Source: Neurospora tetrasperma FGSC 2508 (Eukaryota > Ascomycota > Sordariomycetes > Sordariales > Sordariaceae). From it: a stretch of 64,000 bases of DNA. Within the stretch, counting starts at the first letter, position 1, and each line of letters starts with the position of its first letter. This document shows positions 21,661 through 34,029 of the stretch, one piece after another. The stretch spans positions 2,825,093 through 2,889,092 of the forward strand of contig NW_009799101.1 of the NCBI RefSeq assembly GCF_000213175.1, read 5' to 3'. The position numbers and the translations under genes were made by a program. The notes under the pieces are model-generated. The model was not told where the DNA came from. It did no database searches and saw nothing but the letters and a program-made list of their open reading frames with translations.

Positions 21661-23286
21661 ATGGCAGACAAGATGTCTATCGATAAGCACGATCCCACCA
21701 AAGACGATAGTGAAGACTCGCAGATGGAGTCTAGTCCCGAGAGAGAAAGAGAGGGTGAGGCACCTGGTGGTGAGGCCAATGGCCAAAATACAGGTACCTC
21801 AACGAAAACCGCTGCTCCCCAAGAAAACCAACAGCCCAAGCGCAAAGGCGGCCGCAAGCCTGTAAGATCCTGACTTCTTTCTTTTCTTGTTTTGGTCTTG
21901 TTTTCCTATTTTTATTTTTATTCTTTCATTTTGTTTACTTTGTGTTATTTTTTGGTTATTTTGTCTTTTCTTCTTGCGGACACAAGTAGTGATGAATAAC
22001 ATCCTAACATATGTATAGATCTACGCCACGTCCGAGGAACGGAAGCAGAGGAACCGTCAGGCTCAAGCTGCATTCCGTGAGCGCAGGACTGAGTACATCA
22101 AGCAGCTTGAAGATGCTATCCGCACCCACGAGCAAAACCTTGCCAATCTGCAAGCTGCTCACCGACATGCCGCTGACGAATGCCTGATGCTTCGTTACAA
22201 GAATTCGCTTTTGGAGCGCATCCTCCTTGAGAAAGGTACCTTTGTCTACGACTTTCCCATGTTCGGGTTGTTTGTTTACACCCCTTTTTGGGGGGGCCTG
22301 CCTCACCAATGTTGATTTGCTAACTCTACCTACCCTCCTTTTCAGGCATCGATGTTCAAGCCGAGCTCCAAGCCAAGACGGGCAGTCCAAATCTTGGACC
22401 TACTCATATGCCCCAGAACTTGGTACAGCAGCCGCCGATTCAGCGGGCTCTCCTGAATAGACACCATGCCCGCAGATCGCAGTCGAGCATCGCTCCTAAA
22501 CTCGAACCCGGGATTCCTATCTCTCCCCTGCCACCTCCGGTTCATTCTCACGCATCAGCTCTATCGCCCAAGAGTCGGCCAACACCACTATCGCATTCGG
22601 CCTCGCCATCAACGACAGCAACCTTTGGTTCCCATAGCGGCGCATCACCGGTCACTTCCGACGGCATGATTCCCCCGATTCGCCCGCATCTCCCACCCGC
22701 TTCAGCATTAAAGATCCACCCGCCTTCGCAATTGGGCAACGGAGTGCCCGGTCTAGCTCAGCAACAACGCCAGATGCAGATGCCTGGGCTTCAGCAAGGA
22801 CAGAACCACATGAGGAACAGCGTTGGCGGAAACACGAATTCGTTCTACCCCACGCCTTCCTTCCAGAATCACATTGAACAACTCGGCAAGCTGACCCGTT
22901 TTCTTTTTCTTCCTTCCCCTTTTCCCCTCTAATAAATATTTGTCACCTTAGGCTCATTCCGTAATTCAGAACAGGAGTACGACGCCGCAGCCGAAATGAT
23001 GGACGACCCCGGCGAGACCCCCGATACTCCAAGCGGACCTGGCCCCTATCCCGGCCAAGCATACGGCGGCGACCCCCAAGCGATGTCACTTTCGTCCCCT
23101 GTCACCTCCGGTCCTCAAGGAAACCAGCAGTCACCGATCGAAAACGGCTCTCATCAACAGCATCCTGCGTACCCGCCAATGGCCCAGCTTCTCGACCACC
23201 AATACGACTTTGGCGATCCTTTCGGTTTGAGTGCTAGCATGGCTTTTCCGACACAGTTCTCGTTCGACACCAGCAACATGCGGTAG
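21661..23286 (+). CDS. bZIP transcription factor of the fungal AP-1/Yap type
   Basis: Four exons: 21661-21861, 22019-22235, 22346-22885 and 22952-23286, giving 430 residues. Residues 1-67 are acidic and disordered, ending in KRKGGRKP. Exon 2 encodes the basic region RNRQAQAAFRERR, with the NxxAQxxFR signature of Yap/Pap1-type factors, and the zipper EYIKQLEDAIRTHEQNLANL..., continuing to YKNSLLERILLEKGIDVQAE. The rest is Pro/Ser/Gln-rich, likely activating, and ends FDTSNMR. The third intron (22886-22951) appears to use GC-AG borders (G-GCAAGC...CCTTAG); splicing it joins HIEQLG to SFRNSEQEYDAAAEMM. If it is retained, the protein ends 13 codons later. Such factors act in the nucleus, often in stress or metabolic control; the specific target set cannot be told from sequence. 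The gene stands alone in about 14 kb of otherwise nearly empty DNA. Confidence 0.9.
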
Positions 23287-26200
23287 AAGAGACGGAGAGA
23301 AAGGAGGATAATGGCATGGCTTAGGGAAAGGAGGTATCGCGGGATGTCATGGGTTTCACCGTTACCCGATTCGACAGACATCTGTTTGGAATCCGACATA
23401 TTGAAAAATTTCACAAACCGGCACATCACACATAGCCGAGTCAGCAACTGCACAGCAATCGAGAAAGGAGGTTATATAAAAAATAGGTGGGCACGACGGC
23501 CGCTTCGGACGAATGACGACAACGCGAGAAGACACAACAACAACAAAAGTACGACCGGAAAAGTTAATGTTTTTAAAAGATACCCGTGGAGCATTGAGCA
23601 CTGGGTATAATTCACAATCAGCGGGTTTTGCCCTCTTTTTATGGGAGAGACAAACCCGTCTCCCCACTCTTTTGTTCCCTCTTTTGGATATTTTTCGAGA
23701 TTTTGTTGGTGATGGCCACTGGCTTTTGGTGATGCCAGCATGTTTTGATACCTTGTATGCGTCTGCTTTCACTGTAACTGTACCACAAAACAAAAACGGT
23801 GTTCAAAATCGGATACTTTCATTCATATCACAGGAGGAAAAAGGAGTTTTCGCAATCTCATCAAAAAGCATGGTGTTTGGTCCCGGTGTTTGATACCTAC
23901 CTATGTTCAACTGTCAATTTCTATCTGTGCTACCAGCGATTGAGATTGGAAAATAGGAGGTCAGCGCAGCATGACAATCAACTTGTCATCACGGTGGCAA
24001 TCCACGGAATTGTTAACCAACAAAGAACGCGGGGGATATACCACGAGACCGTTCAGGCTACGGCAGATGACAAGCCTCGCCATGGGGAGCAGGATGTATT
24101 GTTTACATTATCATGAACCGTCTACCTGATGTAAATAACAGACAGGATCATCAGGAAATACTACTAACCAAAAGTTAAATCGAATCCAAAAGACAGACAA
24201 GCTCAATTCTTTACAGGACAACGCCGAACGATTTGCGTGACAAATTTACCTAACCCGCAAGGCCGTAGCCAGGGGCAGCGGAGACGCGTGACCGACGGCT
24301 TTGTCATCGGAAGGACGCTCCACATCCAACTCCGCCTCTAGATACGGGCCGGTACTCCATTTGCATGGTGTAAACGGACCGGTAACAGTCAGTACTAGTG
24401 TAGTGTAGTGTAAACCCGACACGACGACACATGGCGCAGATCGACAACAGCTAGGTACTGCAGATAGCGATGATGGGTTGGGATGGTGTGAGACCGCGTG
24501 AGAAAAGATCAAGAAAAGGGCCAAGCGGCTTGGCGGTGAATCTAGATCTACATAGTTCTTCTGTCGTGCCTGGCGATGTTTTCTTTTCGGGTTGCTTCAG
24601 TTTGGGATGAGTCAAAATAGAAAGGATGGAATTTGTGGTTCCCCTGCGATGGACTTGGAAGTTGAGAACTTGAAGTTTGAGGAATTTGGGCCGCCTTTCT
24701 GTTGTGCGTGATGCCCTGGACTTGGAGTTAGTCGATTGATTTGTTCTTGGCTTTTACCTTGGTACCTACTTCCCTCCAGGTATACTCTGTTACTGGTGTA
24801 GTGTATGATGGTTAATGGGGATTAAGGAACTAAATGCCCCCCTTTACGATCGAAGGTTTCCCGCATTTTTCCCACACCAGTCCCTCCCCCAACTCCATCT
24901 CACTCACAAAGCTCATCCTCTCCGCAGCGAAGTCGGTCCCTCAAGACAAAAAAACAGAAAAAAAAGGAAAGAAAAAGAGAGAGATCGGTAGAGAAAGTCA
25001 AGGAAACCTCGTCCGGGAATAAAGCCGGCTATAGTGCTAGATTTAGTGTGAGAACTTTCCCGCAGACCGCAGGCAGGAGATGGAAATGTCACTGAGAACA
25101 AAAAAAAAAAAAACGAACACGGTGTGGAAAAACACCGCTTATTTTCAAGGTACAGTAGCCTTCCATGTTCGGTGATAACAACCGAAGAACGGCACTGCAT
25201 TTACTGCGTAGGTAGGGATCCGCTATTCTAGTCCGCAAGATCTTCAGGTTCTTGTCTTGTCTTGTCGTCCCTCTCATCTACACTAGTGTATCTCTCCACC
25301 AAACTTTTCTTCTCCACTGTTTGGGAGCCCGCAGTGCCACTGCCCACCAAAAACTTTTTGCGGCATGTGGACACTGACTGACTGACTGACTGGCGGAGGA
25401 GGAGGACAAGAGAGTGGAGATTTTCTAACAAAAGCGAGGTAGGTCCGCGGTCCGGTTGATTTGTGGAGAACTGGGTGCCCCGGTGGACGACCGGGGCTGA
25501 GGACCTACATACACTACGGAGACGGGAACGGGGGCTGATGGAGAACGGGGGAACGGTGTGGGGAGGGGGGAACAAGATGACCGCCGGTTGGGATGTGAAA
25601 AATACCGGGATGGAGGGGCGTCGGAGGGGCGCCGAGACCGCGAGGGGCCATGGAGATATCAATGTAAATGGGAGGAGCTGATGAAGGCTCAGTGAGCTTG
25701 GTACCAAGGTTGGGTAGAGGAGCTTTGGGAGGAGGACACGGCATGGTGGATGGATGACATGTGATGATGTGAGATTACCTCTAAAAGTGGATGGGAATCG
25801 CCGAATTAATGAATGGGAGTTGGGAGTGAAAGTAAACAACGGGAACGAGGGTATTGGAAATTCCAGGCGAGTGTGTTCGAAGACTGTTCTGTTGGTTGTC
25901 AGAGATATCTGGAGACATGGAAGGTCCCAAAGCGAAGCGAATCTGAGCATAACGAGAATGTCCAAGGGAACAGACAGTTCTGTAAACACCTTTCCTCGGT
26001 TGGGAGGATGCTTGACGGCTTCAACATAGCTTGGTCGAAGTAAACCCGTCATGGTATTATTCGATTTTCTGGCATGATGTAGCAAATACACAGAAGAAGT
26101 GTCCCGCAAGATCAATTTGAATTTCGAACTATATAAAACGTGGCGTTATTACCGATAGACCTTCGTCGTGCATCAATCGCTGATACTTTCCTTCCACATC

Positions 26201-29200
26201 CATCATCTATGTCCTCACATTTGAATGCTATATTGGAACGTCATTGCCAGTTTTCCATGCAAGAAGCCTTTGGAGGCTTTTATGAATACGTAATATTTAG
26301 ATAATAAGAAACACTACCATGTCATATATGTGGGATCAATATAGGTCCCGTCTTTGTTATAGCACGATCCAACACACGAAGTTAGAAAGCAAAGACATTA
26401 GGACAACGAGGAGGAACCTATAAGAAGGCCATTGAAGTCTAGCAGTTGTCGAGTATCATGGTTGTTATCAGGACACATGCATCTACCAGTCCTTCTCTCG
26501 ACTTGAGTAAAATCTAGACGGTGTCTAGCCCTACAACTAACATTCTATCAATAACAAGTCCAGGTGTGCAGTAATGCTGATCCATTATTAACCGGCTATG
26601 GTTCTGAGTTCGGACCTATGGAGACATAACGTTGCGTCTCAACAGGCCGAAGGTTGCATGTGGCCCTACACAGTTGTTTCCTTTCGATCAGCAGTACATC
26701 TCTGCTGATGTCAAGCTCATGATCCTGAGATGATGGTGAGCCTATGTGGTTTGGTTTCCCTGAAGTCACTCCCGCCTGAAAACTGCTGGTTGGGAGATGA
26801 TACATTGCTGAGCTCAAGGTATCCAGTACACGATCTCCAGGATTTCCCTTTAGTGGTGTTCAAAATCACCCTCAGTCAATATCTCGGACAATGTAGATGG
26901 ACGCCACGCTGGCTCCACGTGCCGAAAGAAGATGTGACATATCGGGCGTCTTCAAAAGGTAGGATGGTTCCGTCTGGTCATGTAGCTCACGAGGTAAACC
27001 ATGACACATAGATACTCCATTCACGACCAGCATGTTGCCCCTCAACTGTGTCCCATTTGTAGTGTAAGAAGATCCTGCGAGTTCCGCGTACAAGTCACTG
27101 CATAGTCTGGACTGGTCTACCGCGTGATGACCGGTCCGGAAGGAATCATCCCCGGGTTAGGTACGGAACTGGAGTCAAACGGTGGTCTGGGATACGCATT
27201 GTTGAATTAATTCCAGTGAAACCTCAGTTCCACACCGGAACACTGCTGCCTGTGGAAGTGTGCATAGTGACTTTTGGTGGAGGCGCCGATGATAGCCGTG
27301 TGTAGCCAGTGGACTTCTGTCAGCCCAGCCATCATGACATATCGACTTGCCCTTCAGCAACGCTGGGTTCTATCCGCTGAGCGTCTGGATTTGTATTCTG
27401 CACCATGAACCGTTTCCAGAAGAAACGGGATGAGCATGAATGGTACATACTTTCCTGTTCCTCCAGCCTGTCCAGTGTCGAGAGTAGTGTAGAGCCGCAG
27501 CGGGAACCCTTCCATGCATCCGCTTCGACAAGGTTCGGGTCGCCATCCTGGCCGTGCCGCTGAGGTGTCACTCGGCACGCTGACCGGTTGTCGCACAAAT
27601 GTGACAAGCCCACCCTCACGCTTTCATCACTACTACCTCCTACTACCTTTGTTCAATCGGCCCTGATGCTGGGGGAATGCTCTGGAAGGTCGAATCGTAC
27701 CCGAAGGCGGGCAGACTTGGTTGAACTCATTTCGAATTCTGGTGGACGGATTGCAGGGCAAGCCGAATGCAGGATGAGTCACACCAAAAGGAACCGTCGA
27801 TCTCGTCACCAAATGACAAGCTGCCTGCTGTTGGACGACTCTCAAAGTAGGGCACAGCTCTCTCAACACTCTACTGACCAGTTAAATGATTCCTCTTTGG
27901 GAACTTCGTTTGTGTAGCTCCATGTAGAGCCGAGCGGCACCCAGACGAAATCTTCTTTGAAGTCCTCTATCATGACAAGTATGTGGGCTCAGCTCGCAAT
28001 TCTTGACCTTGCGCTCACAACGGACGTTGCGTGCATACTGCAAGTGAGTGCCTTGAACCTTGGTGAGCTGCTGGTTGTCGGCGGAGGTGTCGAAAATGGG
28101 AGTGTCCTCGAAGCTCTTCTTTCTTTTGCTGCTTCGTAGAGCTTGCAGCCTCAATACAGTGTGATATTTTTTTGAGGTTGTAGCCATAGTGCTTGTAGGC
28201 GCAAAGTGTCCTACTTCTATGTTTTGTTTGTCGAGGCCTCCATGTTTGCCGGTTTGAGCGGTTGGCAAGTGGCTTTTGTATACATATTTACCTGATAATA
28301 GACTTCTTGTCTGCTCGTGAACTAACACTTGTATCAAGCAAGACCTGAGAGGTACATGTTAATGAGATGGGTTTGATTGCAACTTCTACCGACCGGGTTC
28401 TCTCCTATTACCCAAAGCCTGAGCTGTGGCTTTCGCTCACAGATGATGTGCTGGCGTGTTTGATACAGTTGACAGAAGTACAAAGTCAGAAGTGCTTCAT
28501 AGCAGCCTCCTCAAACATCCCTTGCCAATATCCAAAAGTAGGTATATACTGTGGCTCAAACCTATACATGAATGATCGACAAAACTGCTCAATACAGATT
28601 TTGTGGCCAGGACGACTCCTACCGTCAACGACTCATGTGGCTGCCCCGGTGTTTCAGAGTGTTGTGGACTTTGCATAGCCTGAGAACTACACATCAGCTC
28701 AAATGAAGCAAATCTGTCATGCCAAACAATGGTGACCAGGCTAGATAATGCTTCTTATCCAGTACATGCCCTGACTTTCTTTGGCAACGCCGTGGAGACA
28801 TTCTTAGTTGTCAAGAAACACAGAGACACGCTTTCTAAAACAACGCCTGTAAGTTGACTTCAAACAGTATGCCATGACTAACACGAAAGACTCGATGTTG
28901 GGTGGAAAGTAAGAGACGAGAAATGCGGTAAAATCGTGAAAACGAAGATGAAGAGAGAAACAAATTGCAGAGCTACGCGATAGAGAAGGAAGTCGACTTG
29001 CATATTGATCATAATGAAATGGCTCTCCGTGACTTGTTAACTCTACAATAACTGGATCAGTTGATATAGATATTTCAGGTTAACTAACCTACAGCAAAAA
29101 GACATTTGCTGATGACTATCTCTCATTCTTGAAGCGAGGACATTGCCCTGAATGTGGTAAAGGTAATGTATTTTGCAGGTGTATGTCCATCTCCGCCTCG

Positions 29201-30390
29201 AAGGGCCACGAGAAGTAAACAAGTGCGTTGAACAGGGGATCCTCAATGCAAGAATTCAGCATCCACTGGCAACTGCTTCAACTGCCGAATGGGACTCGTC
29301 CTAATATAGTTGCTGTTTGAGCTTCGTCACCACAGCGTCCACTCTCTGCCATGACCGTCAAATGCAAACCAACGGGTGAGTCCATCCAGAACCACACTTG
29401 TGGAAACGCATGCAGAGTCGCTGTGACTTGAGGGTGATGCGGTTCAACAGACACGCGAAATCTGTACAACGTCCGACACTTTTGTATGTCATGGCATATG
29501 AAAGACTTTCCAGAGAATATTTGAAAAGAAGTGAGATATAAGTAGGAGTTGAAGAGAAAAAAAGGTGAAAGGTCCAAGCTGCATATCAAACTGCTCAAGT
29601 GGCCCGTGATGACCCTCTCCAATGTGGCCGTGGTCAAGCACCTGTTGGCAAGCGTTAAACACAGCAACCAAAGAAATTCCTCTCCGAGAAAGACATGACG
29701 TCCGGTGTCTAACAGCACGACGGCAATGTGTGCCTTCTTCGCATGAAGTCCGTTGACAGGAAGTCCGGGGTTACTTAAGGCAGGTCCGATCTCATAGAAG
29801 GCTGTCACCTCGGCAGGAATGCGTCAACTTGGCATATAAAGCGGTAGCTTCCGTCAGGTGTTTGTGACGGATGTGTTTCCAGTCGTTTGTTTACCTTGGT
29901 GACGATGATGTCTAGTGAGTGGTTGTCGTCGCGACTGCAAACACTCTGCCAAGACTTGCCGGATTGGTAGCAAAGCTCAAACAGGCAAAGTTACGGCGTG
30001 TACGGATCGATACGCACGTCACATTGGTAACAAAGGGCAGGCAGCGTGCAAAGTGGTAGCCCTAACCACCAATAACAGCGGCGCACTGAAATTTCACCAA
30101 AAAGCCAAAACGGCAGTCAAAGTTGGAAGCGGGGAACAGCGGCAAAGAGGGCCAGAGCAGGGCCTTGGAGGGGAGATTTGGTGCAGGTTGGCGGGGCACG
30201 AGCGTCTCTGTGATCCGTGCCACTGCCACAACCTGGTCCGAGCTCCCTGTGGCCCGGGAGCGATTTGCCAAAATCTTTTACGACACCACAGCGAGCATCA
30301 GACGTCGTTGTCGCTGTCGTCCGCCCCCCCTACCCAACCCCGTCTAGAAGAAGCGCATTGAGTCAGGCCAACGTCCTGTCAAGCGCAAAG
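23287..30390. other. 7.1-kb gene-poor spacer between the bZIP and Stm1 genes
   Basis: Contains the 3' UTR of the bZIP gene and, at its right end, the promoter and leader of the Stm1-like gene. It is more AT-rich in the middle (about 26.1-29.3 kb). Frames up to 295 codons (25228-26115, minus) are Pro/Ser-rich and unconvincing. It carries tandem TAGTG units near 24396-24412, an ACTG tetranucleotide run at 25373-25392 and a short poly-A near 25100. I see no intact gene, tRNA or transposon; an unrecognised lncRNA or decayed gene is possible. Confidence 0.5.
25373..25392. repeat. ACTG tetranucleotide microsatellite
   Basis: Five tandem ACTG units in the gene-poor spacer downstream of the bZIP gene. 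It is not in a supported coding region. Confidence 0.8.
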
Positions 30391-31912
30391 ATGTCGGTCG
30401 CTTCCAAGGTGTGTTTATCTCTCTCCCCGTCAATCTCCGAAGTGGCCGGTTTTACGGTCGGCCGAGAGCTGCGTGCTGTGCAGCGGATATGGATGACCCG
30501 TGGTTGGACCTCGCCGTGAAATGAAACTGAGAGCTTCATTTTTGTTTTCGAGCGAGTCCGCCAACACCGGCTCCTTGCGACAATTTGGGATCCGAAAGAG
30601 GAGGGAGGCTTGAGAATGGGGATCCAGACGCACAGCGAGCAGCAGCCGGCCACCACCGCGAAAATCTAGCGCTCAAGACAGCAAGAAACTAACTGATTGC
30701 GATTTTTTTCTCTACAGAACCTGTTCGATCTGCTCGGTTGGTTGCCCACCCTCCTGTGAAATACGAAACCCACGCGACGGCACACTCGAAATTGGCAGGG
30801 CGAGGAGGAACATTGAAAACCGCAATCCAAGGAACCACCAATACTGACGGATCGATTGTTTTCATCCAGGCAACGACGTGGAGGATAACACCGCTCCCGC
30901 CGCCCCTGCTAAGATCGTCGAGAAGACCTCGACCCACACCACCAAGCGCAACTCCGATGGCGTCGCTCCCAGCAAGACCCCCGCTCAGGGCTCTGGCCGT
31001 CGCTCTAACTTGACCGGCAACGAGGCCGGTATGTTGATCATCCAACATGCTAACCATGGCTACCCTCTCAACTGACATCTTCGGTCCCAGCTTTCCGCGA
31101 CCGTAACGCCGGCAGCGACCGCAACCGTGGCAAGCCCACTGAGGAGGGTGCTGCTCGTGGTCCCCGCGGCGGCGCTAACGCCCGCGTCCGCGGTGGTCGC
31201 GGTGGCCGTCACCCCCGTAACACCTCGGATGACCGCCACTCTAAGTCCATCCCCTCGTATGTTCCGGTCAAGCAATTTCTAGCCACAGGCACCTCCGTCC
31301 ACTAACACCCTGACTAGCGGATCCGAGAAGCAGGCTGCCCTTTCCTGGGGCGCCACCGAGGGCCAGGCCGAGCTGAAGGATGAGCAGGCCGCCGAGGAGA
31401 TCGCCAAGACTGAGCAGAAGGAGGCCACCACCGAGGGTGAGGCCGCCGCTGAGGCTATCCCCGAGGAGGAGGAGGAGAAGCACGTCTCCTACTCTGAGTA
31501 CCTCGCCCAGCTCGCTGAGAAGAAGGCCGCTCTCGAGGCCGAGGCCGCCCTCAAGGTCCGCAAGGCCAACGAGGGTGTCGTTGAGGACAAGAAGTGGGCC
31601 AACGCCAAGCCCCTCAAGAAGGATGAGACCGAGGAGTTCATTGCTGGCTCCGCCGGCAAGAAGCAGCGCGAGCGTGAGCGCAAGGTCAAGCAGGTCCTCG
31701 AGATCGACCAGCGTTTCGTCGAGCCCGAGCGTCCCGCTCGTGGTGGTGCTCGCGGCGGCCGTGGTGGTCCCCGTGGCGATGCCGGCCGTGGCCGTGGCGC
31801 TCCCCGCGGTGCTGCCCGTGGTGCTGCCCGTGGCGGTGCCCCCCGCACCGAGAACAAGGCTGCTCCCATCAACCCCAACGATGAGTCTGCCTTCCCCAGC
31901 CTCGGCAACTAA
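30391..31912 (+). CDS. Stm1/SERBP1-family ribosome-associated RNA-binding protein
   Basis: Five exons: 30391-30408, 30718-30736, 30870-31028, 31091-31256 and 31318-31912, giving 318 residues; the first two exons are only 18 and 19 nt. The spliced N-terminus MSVASKNLFDLLGNDVED matches yeast Stm1 (NPFDLLGNDVED). Next come GRRSNLTGNEAAFRDRNAG (Stm1: SGNEGAIRDK), an RG-rich stretch with DDRHSKS, the conserved QAALSWGATEGQAELKDE segment, an acidic linker, SYSEYLAQLAEKKA (the HABP4/PAI-RBP1 domain core), and a C-terminal RGG-rich tail ending DESAFPSLGN. Stm1 binds 80S ribosomes, clamps inactive ones during starvation and affects translation and telomere-linked DNA; it is mainly cytoplasmic. Codons are strongly C-ending, as in highly expressed fungal genes. 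The start is fixed by family homology across the tiny exons. Confidence 0.93.
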
Positions 31913-34029
31913 ATGCCTTTCAATATCGGCATAACGACCATACATCGAAGCCAGACTATTCAGTCACACGGCCTCCCCTTTATTTTCTCTTTGAGGCGGC
32001 AATGTCAGAATCAGGATGGCGGCGGTTTGGGATAAAAAAAGCAGCCAGCATGGGGTCGGTGTTCGTCTGTTTGGTTGCATTCACCTTTAGCGGAAAAGTG
32101 GTTTCATGAACACCGGAACCGTGAAAGAGGTTTTCCTTATCTGTCCACCACTTACCGCGGAATCGAACAAAGTAAAACTGTTCAAGCTCGAAAGTTGAAA
32201 CTGCGCGCGTTCGTATGACTTGGTTCCTCCCCGTATCTATCCCCTTTCCTTCCTTGCATGAACGTTATACCTAGGATACATTTCTCTTTTTACCCGGTTC
32301 AAACCGCAGACAAAGGATGGGATGGCAACCATCTAGAGGGCAAAAAGACACACACGCTATAGTCTAGGTGGCACTATGACATAGCTCGACCATGGCAAGG
32401 TCGTAAGAATGGACATAAGACAGGCTTGTTTTGGATTAGCACCCAATATGGCATCTGGCAAAAGGCATCAGACAGGGCAGCAATATCAAAACAAGTGTTT
32501 TGGATTCCTCTGGCAAAGGCACAAGCTGACACTGATCCGTGACTTGTATTCAACACTGTGTTGGCTGTTTAAGTGCACTTTTTGATGTCTCACTGGACAA
32601 GTGAAGTTCTTGCTGCACCGTGATCTTGAACTGACTGGTCGCCATAGGTACATAATAAGATGGAAATCACTGACCTTGATATTGACACACAAGTACTTGT
32701 AGTAGACACTTTCGTTTCCATCTCAAGCTTCGAACTCGGCGGTTCTTACTAACCACCCCTTCACTATCACCTAGGTCCAGGTAAACAGACCACTCTTTTA
32801 TGTTCCTTTCTGTCTTGTACAAAACACCCTCTCCCTCACCACCCCATGCTTGCTTATCCATATCACAGCTGCCATACTATACGTAACATGACCTGTACTT
32901 TCCTCTTCCATGACAACACTATCTACCTTCAATTCCACAAACCTCCAGCCTACCCGCCCACTCCGAGTATGTATATCCTCAACCTCAGCCCCGAGATACC
33001 CTCCATCATCCACATGCTCCGAGGACATGACACTGCCGGAGAACTCATACTGGCTTTCATATCTCAGACAAGCCAGAATCTGTGAAGGCTTGGACTCTAT
33101 ACTCAGTCCGACTTTGCACATCACCCAAGTAAGTGGTGATACACACAATCCATTTGCGAGAGACCCAGTGATGAAGTTTCCTGTTGCTTTCTCATGATGG
33201 ATGATTCTAGATCCTTGAATTCAACTCTGACATTCTGCATCTAGTTACATGCGCGCATCTGTGTGTATGATGCTCTATGTCGGTGGTATGCGCACAAACC
33301 CTACCTACAAGCTCGTACAGAGTACTTACTTGCACAACAAGCCCTTGCAACTGGTTTTCCAGCGTTGCTCACGGTTATGGGTAGAATGGAAGAGAGTGGG
33401 TTGGTTGATCAGGCTAACTAACGGTTTCTCACCGTGACCACTGGTTGAATACCACTGCAGCAAAGCCCACCAAAATCCTCAAGCCCCATTGCACCTTCCA
33501 CCCTACTTGTAGGTACTGCCAGGTGCGTACCTGAAAACCGAAGAACCCGAGTTTCTCGATTAAGGGATTATTCGGTACGCATTCGACCGAGGGCGGGAAT
33601 GTCGTTCTTCAGTTCCCTGGAATAGACTAGGCAGTGATTGAGATTCCGGTAGTTGGGTCGGTGAAAGTCCGCGGCGCACGTCGTGTCACACTATATTACC
33701 TTTCTCCTTGTCTATTCCCTCTTTTCCCCAGGGATGTGTTTTGCGAACTTGGAGAGTGGAAGGTTTGGTTCTCGGGAGATGCTAGTTTCATATGAAGATG
33801 GGGAAAGATAGTTGGATGTAGAAACTAGAGAGTGAATCACCATGTCTTTGGAATAGTAGCCATACTTGGTCGCGGCTTCAACGGCAGTCATGCAACAGTT
33901 AACATTTCCTTACGCATAAATAATTCATATTCGCGGCAATAAGCATACATCATAACCATCATCAACGACTTCCACCCTCCCCCTATCCTCGCCCACCTGG
34001 ATCACACAACCTTACAACCACCAAAACAC
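31913..34029. other. Spacer between the Stm1-like gene and the MFS gene
   Basis: The 3' ends of two convergent genes (Stm1-like on +, MFS on -) face this 2.1-kb region. The first 400 bases look like the Stm1 3' UTR. A protein-like minus-strand frame sits at about 32.8-33.1 kb and is listed separately with low confidence. Nothing else is supported. Confidence 0.5.
32798..33121 (-). CDS. Doubtful small unrecognised protein
   Basis: ATG at 33121 opens a 107-codon frame whose composition is protein-like, with blocks such as SQILACLRYESQYEFSGSV, GYLGAEVEDIHTR and VGWRFVELKVDSVV. An overlapping minus-strand frame (32861-32667, reaching KEWSVYLDLGDSEGVV) might be joined by a small intron. The reverse strand also carries an open frame of 79 codons, so chance is a real possibility. 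No family recognised. Confidence 0.2.
   Translation of the reverse strand: MCKVGLSIESKPSQILACLRYESQYEFSGSVMSSEHVDDGGYLGAEVEDIHTRSGRVGWRFVELKVDSVVMEEESTGHVTYSMAAVIWISKHGVVRERVFCTRQKGT

Noticed and set aside
25228-26115. 295-codon minus-strand open frame
   Set aside because: Pro/Ser/Leu-biased, reads like the reverse of purine-rich spacer DNA, no recognisable domain and no credible start.
26596-27870. Protein-like fragments on both strands that might be a decayed gene
   Set aside because: Stops occur at about chance spacing in every frame and no family motif could be held across fragments.
29278-29808. 176-codon minus-strand frame
   Set aside because: It has no ATG near its start, no family likeness and no acceptor that would make it an exon of a larger gene.
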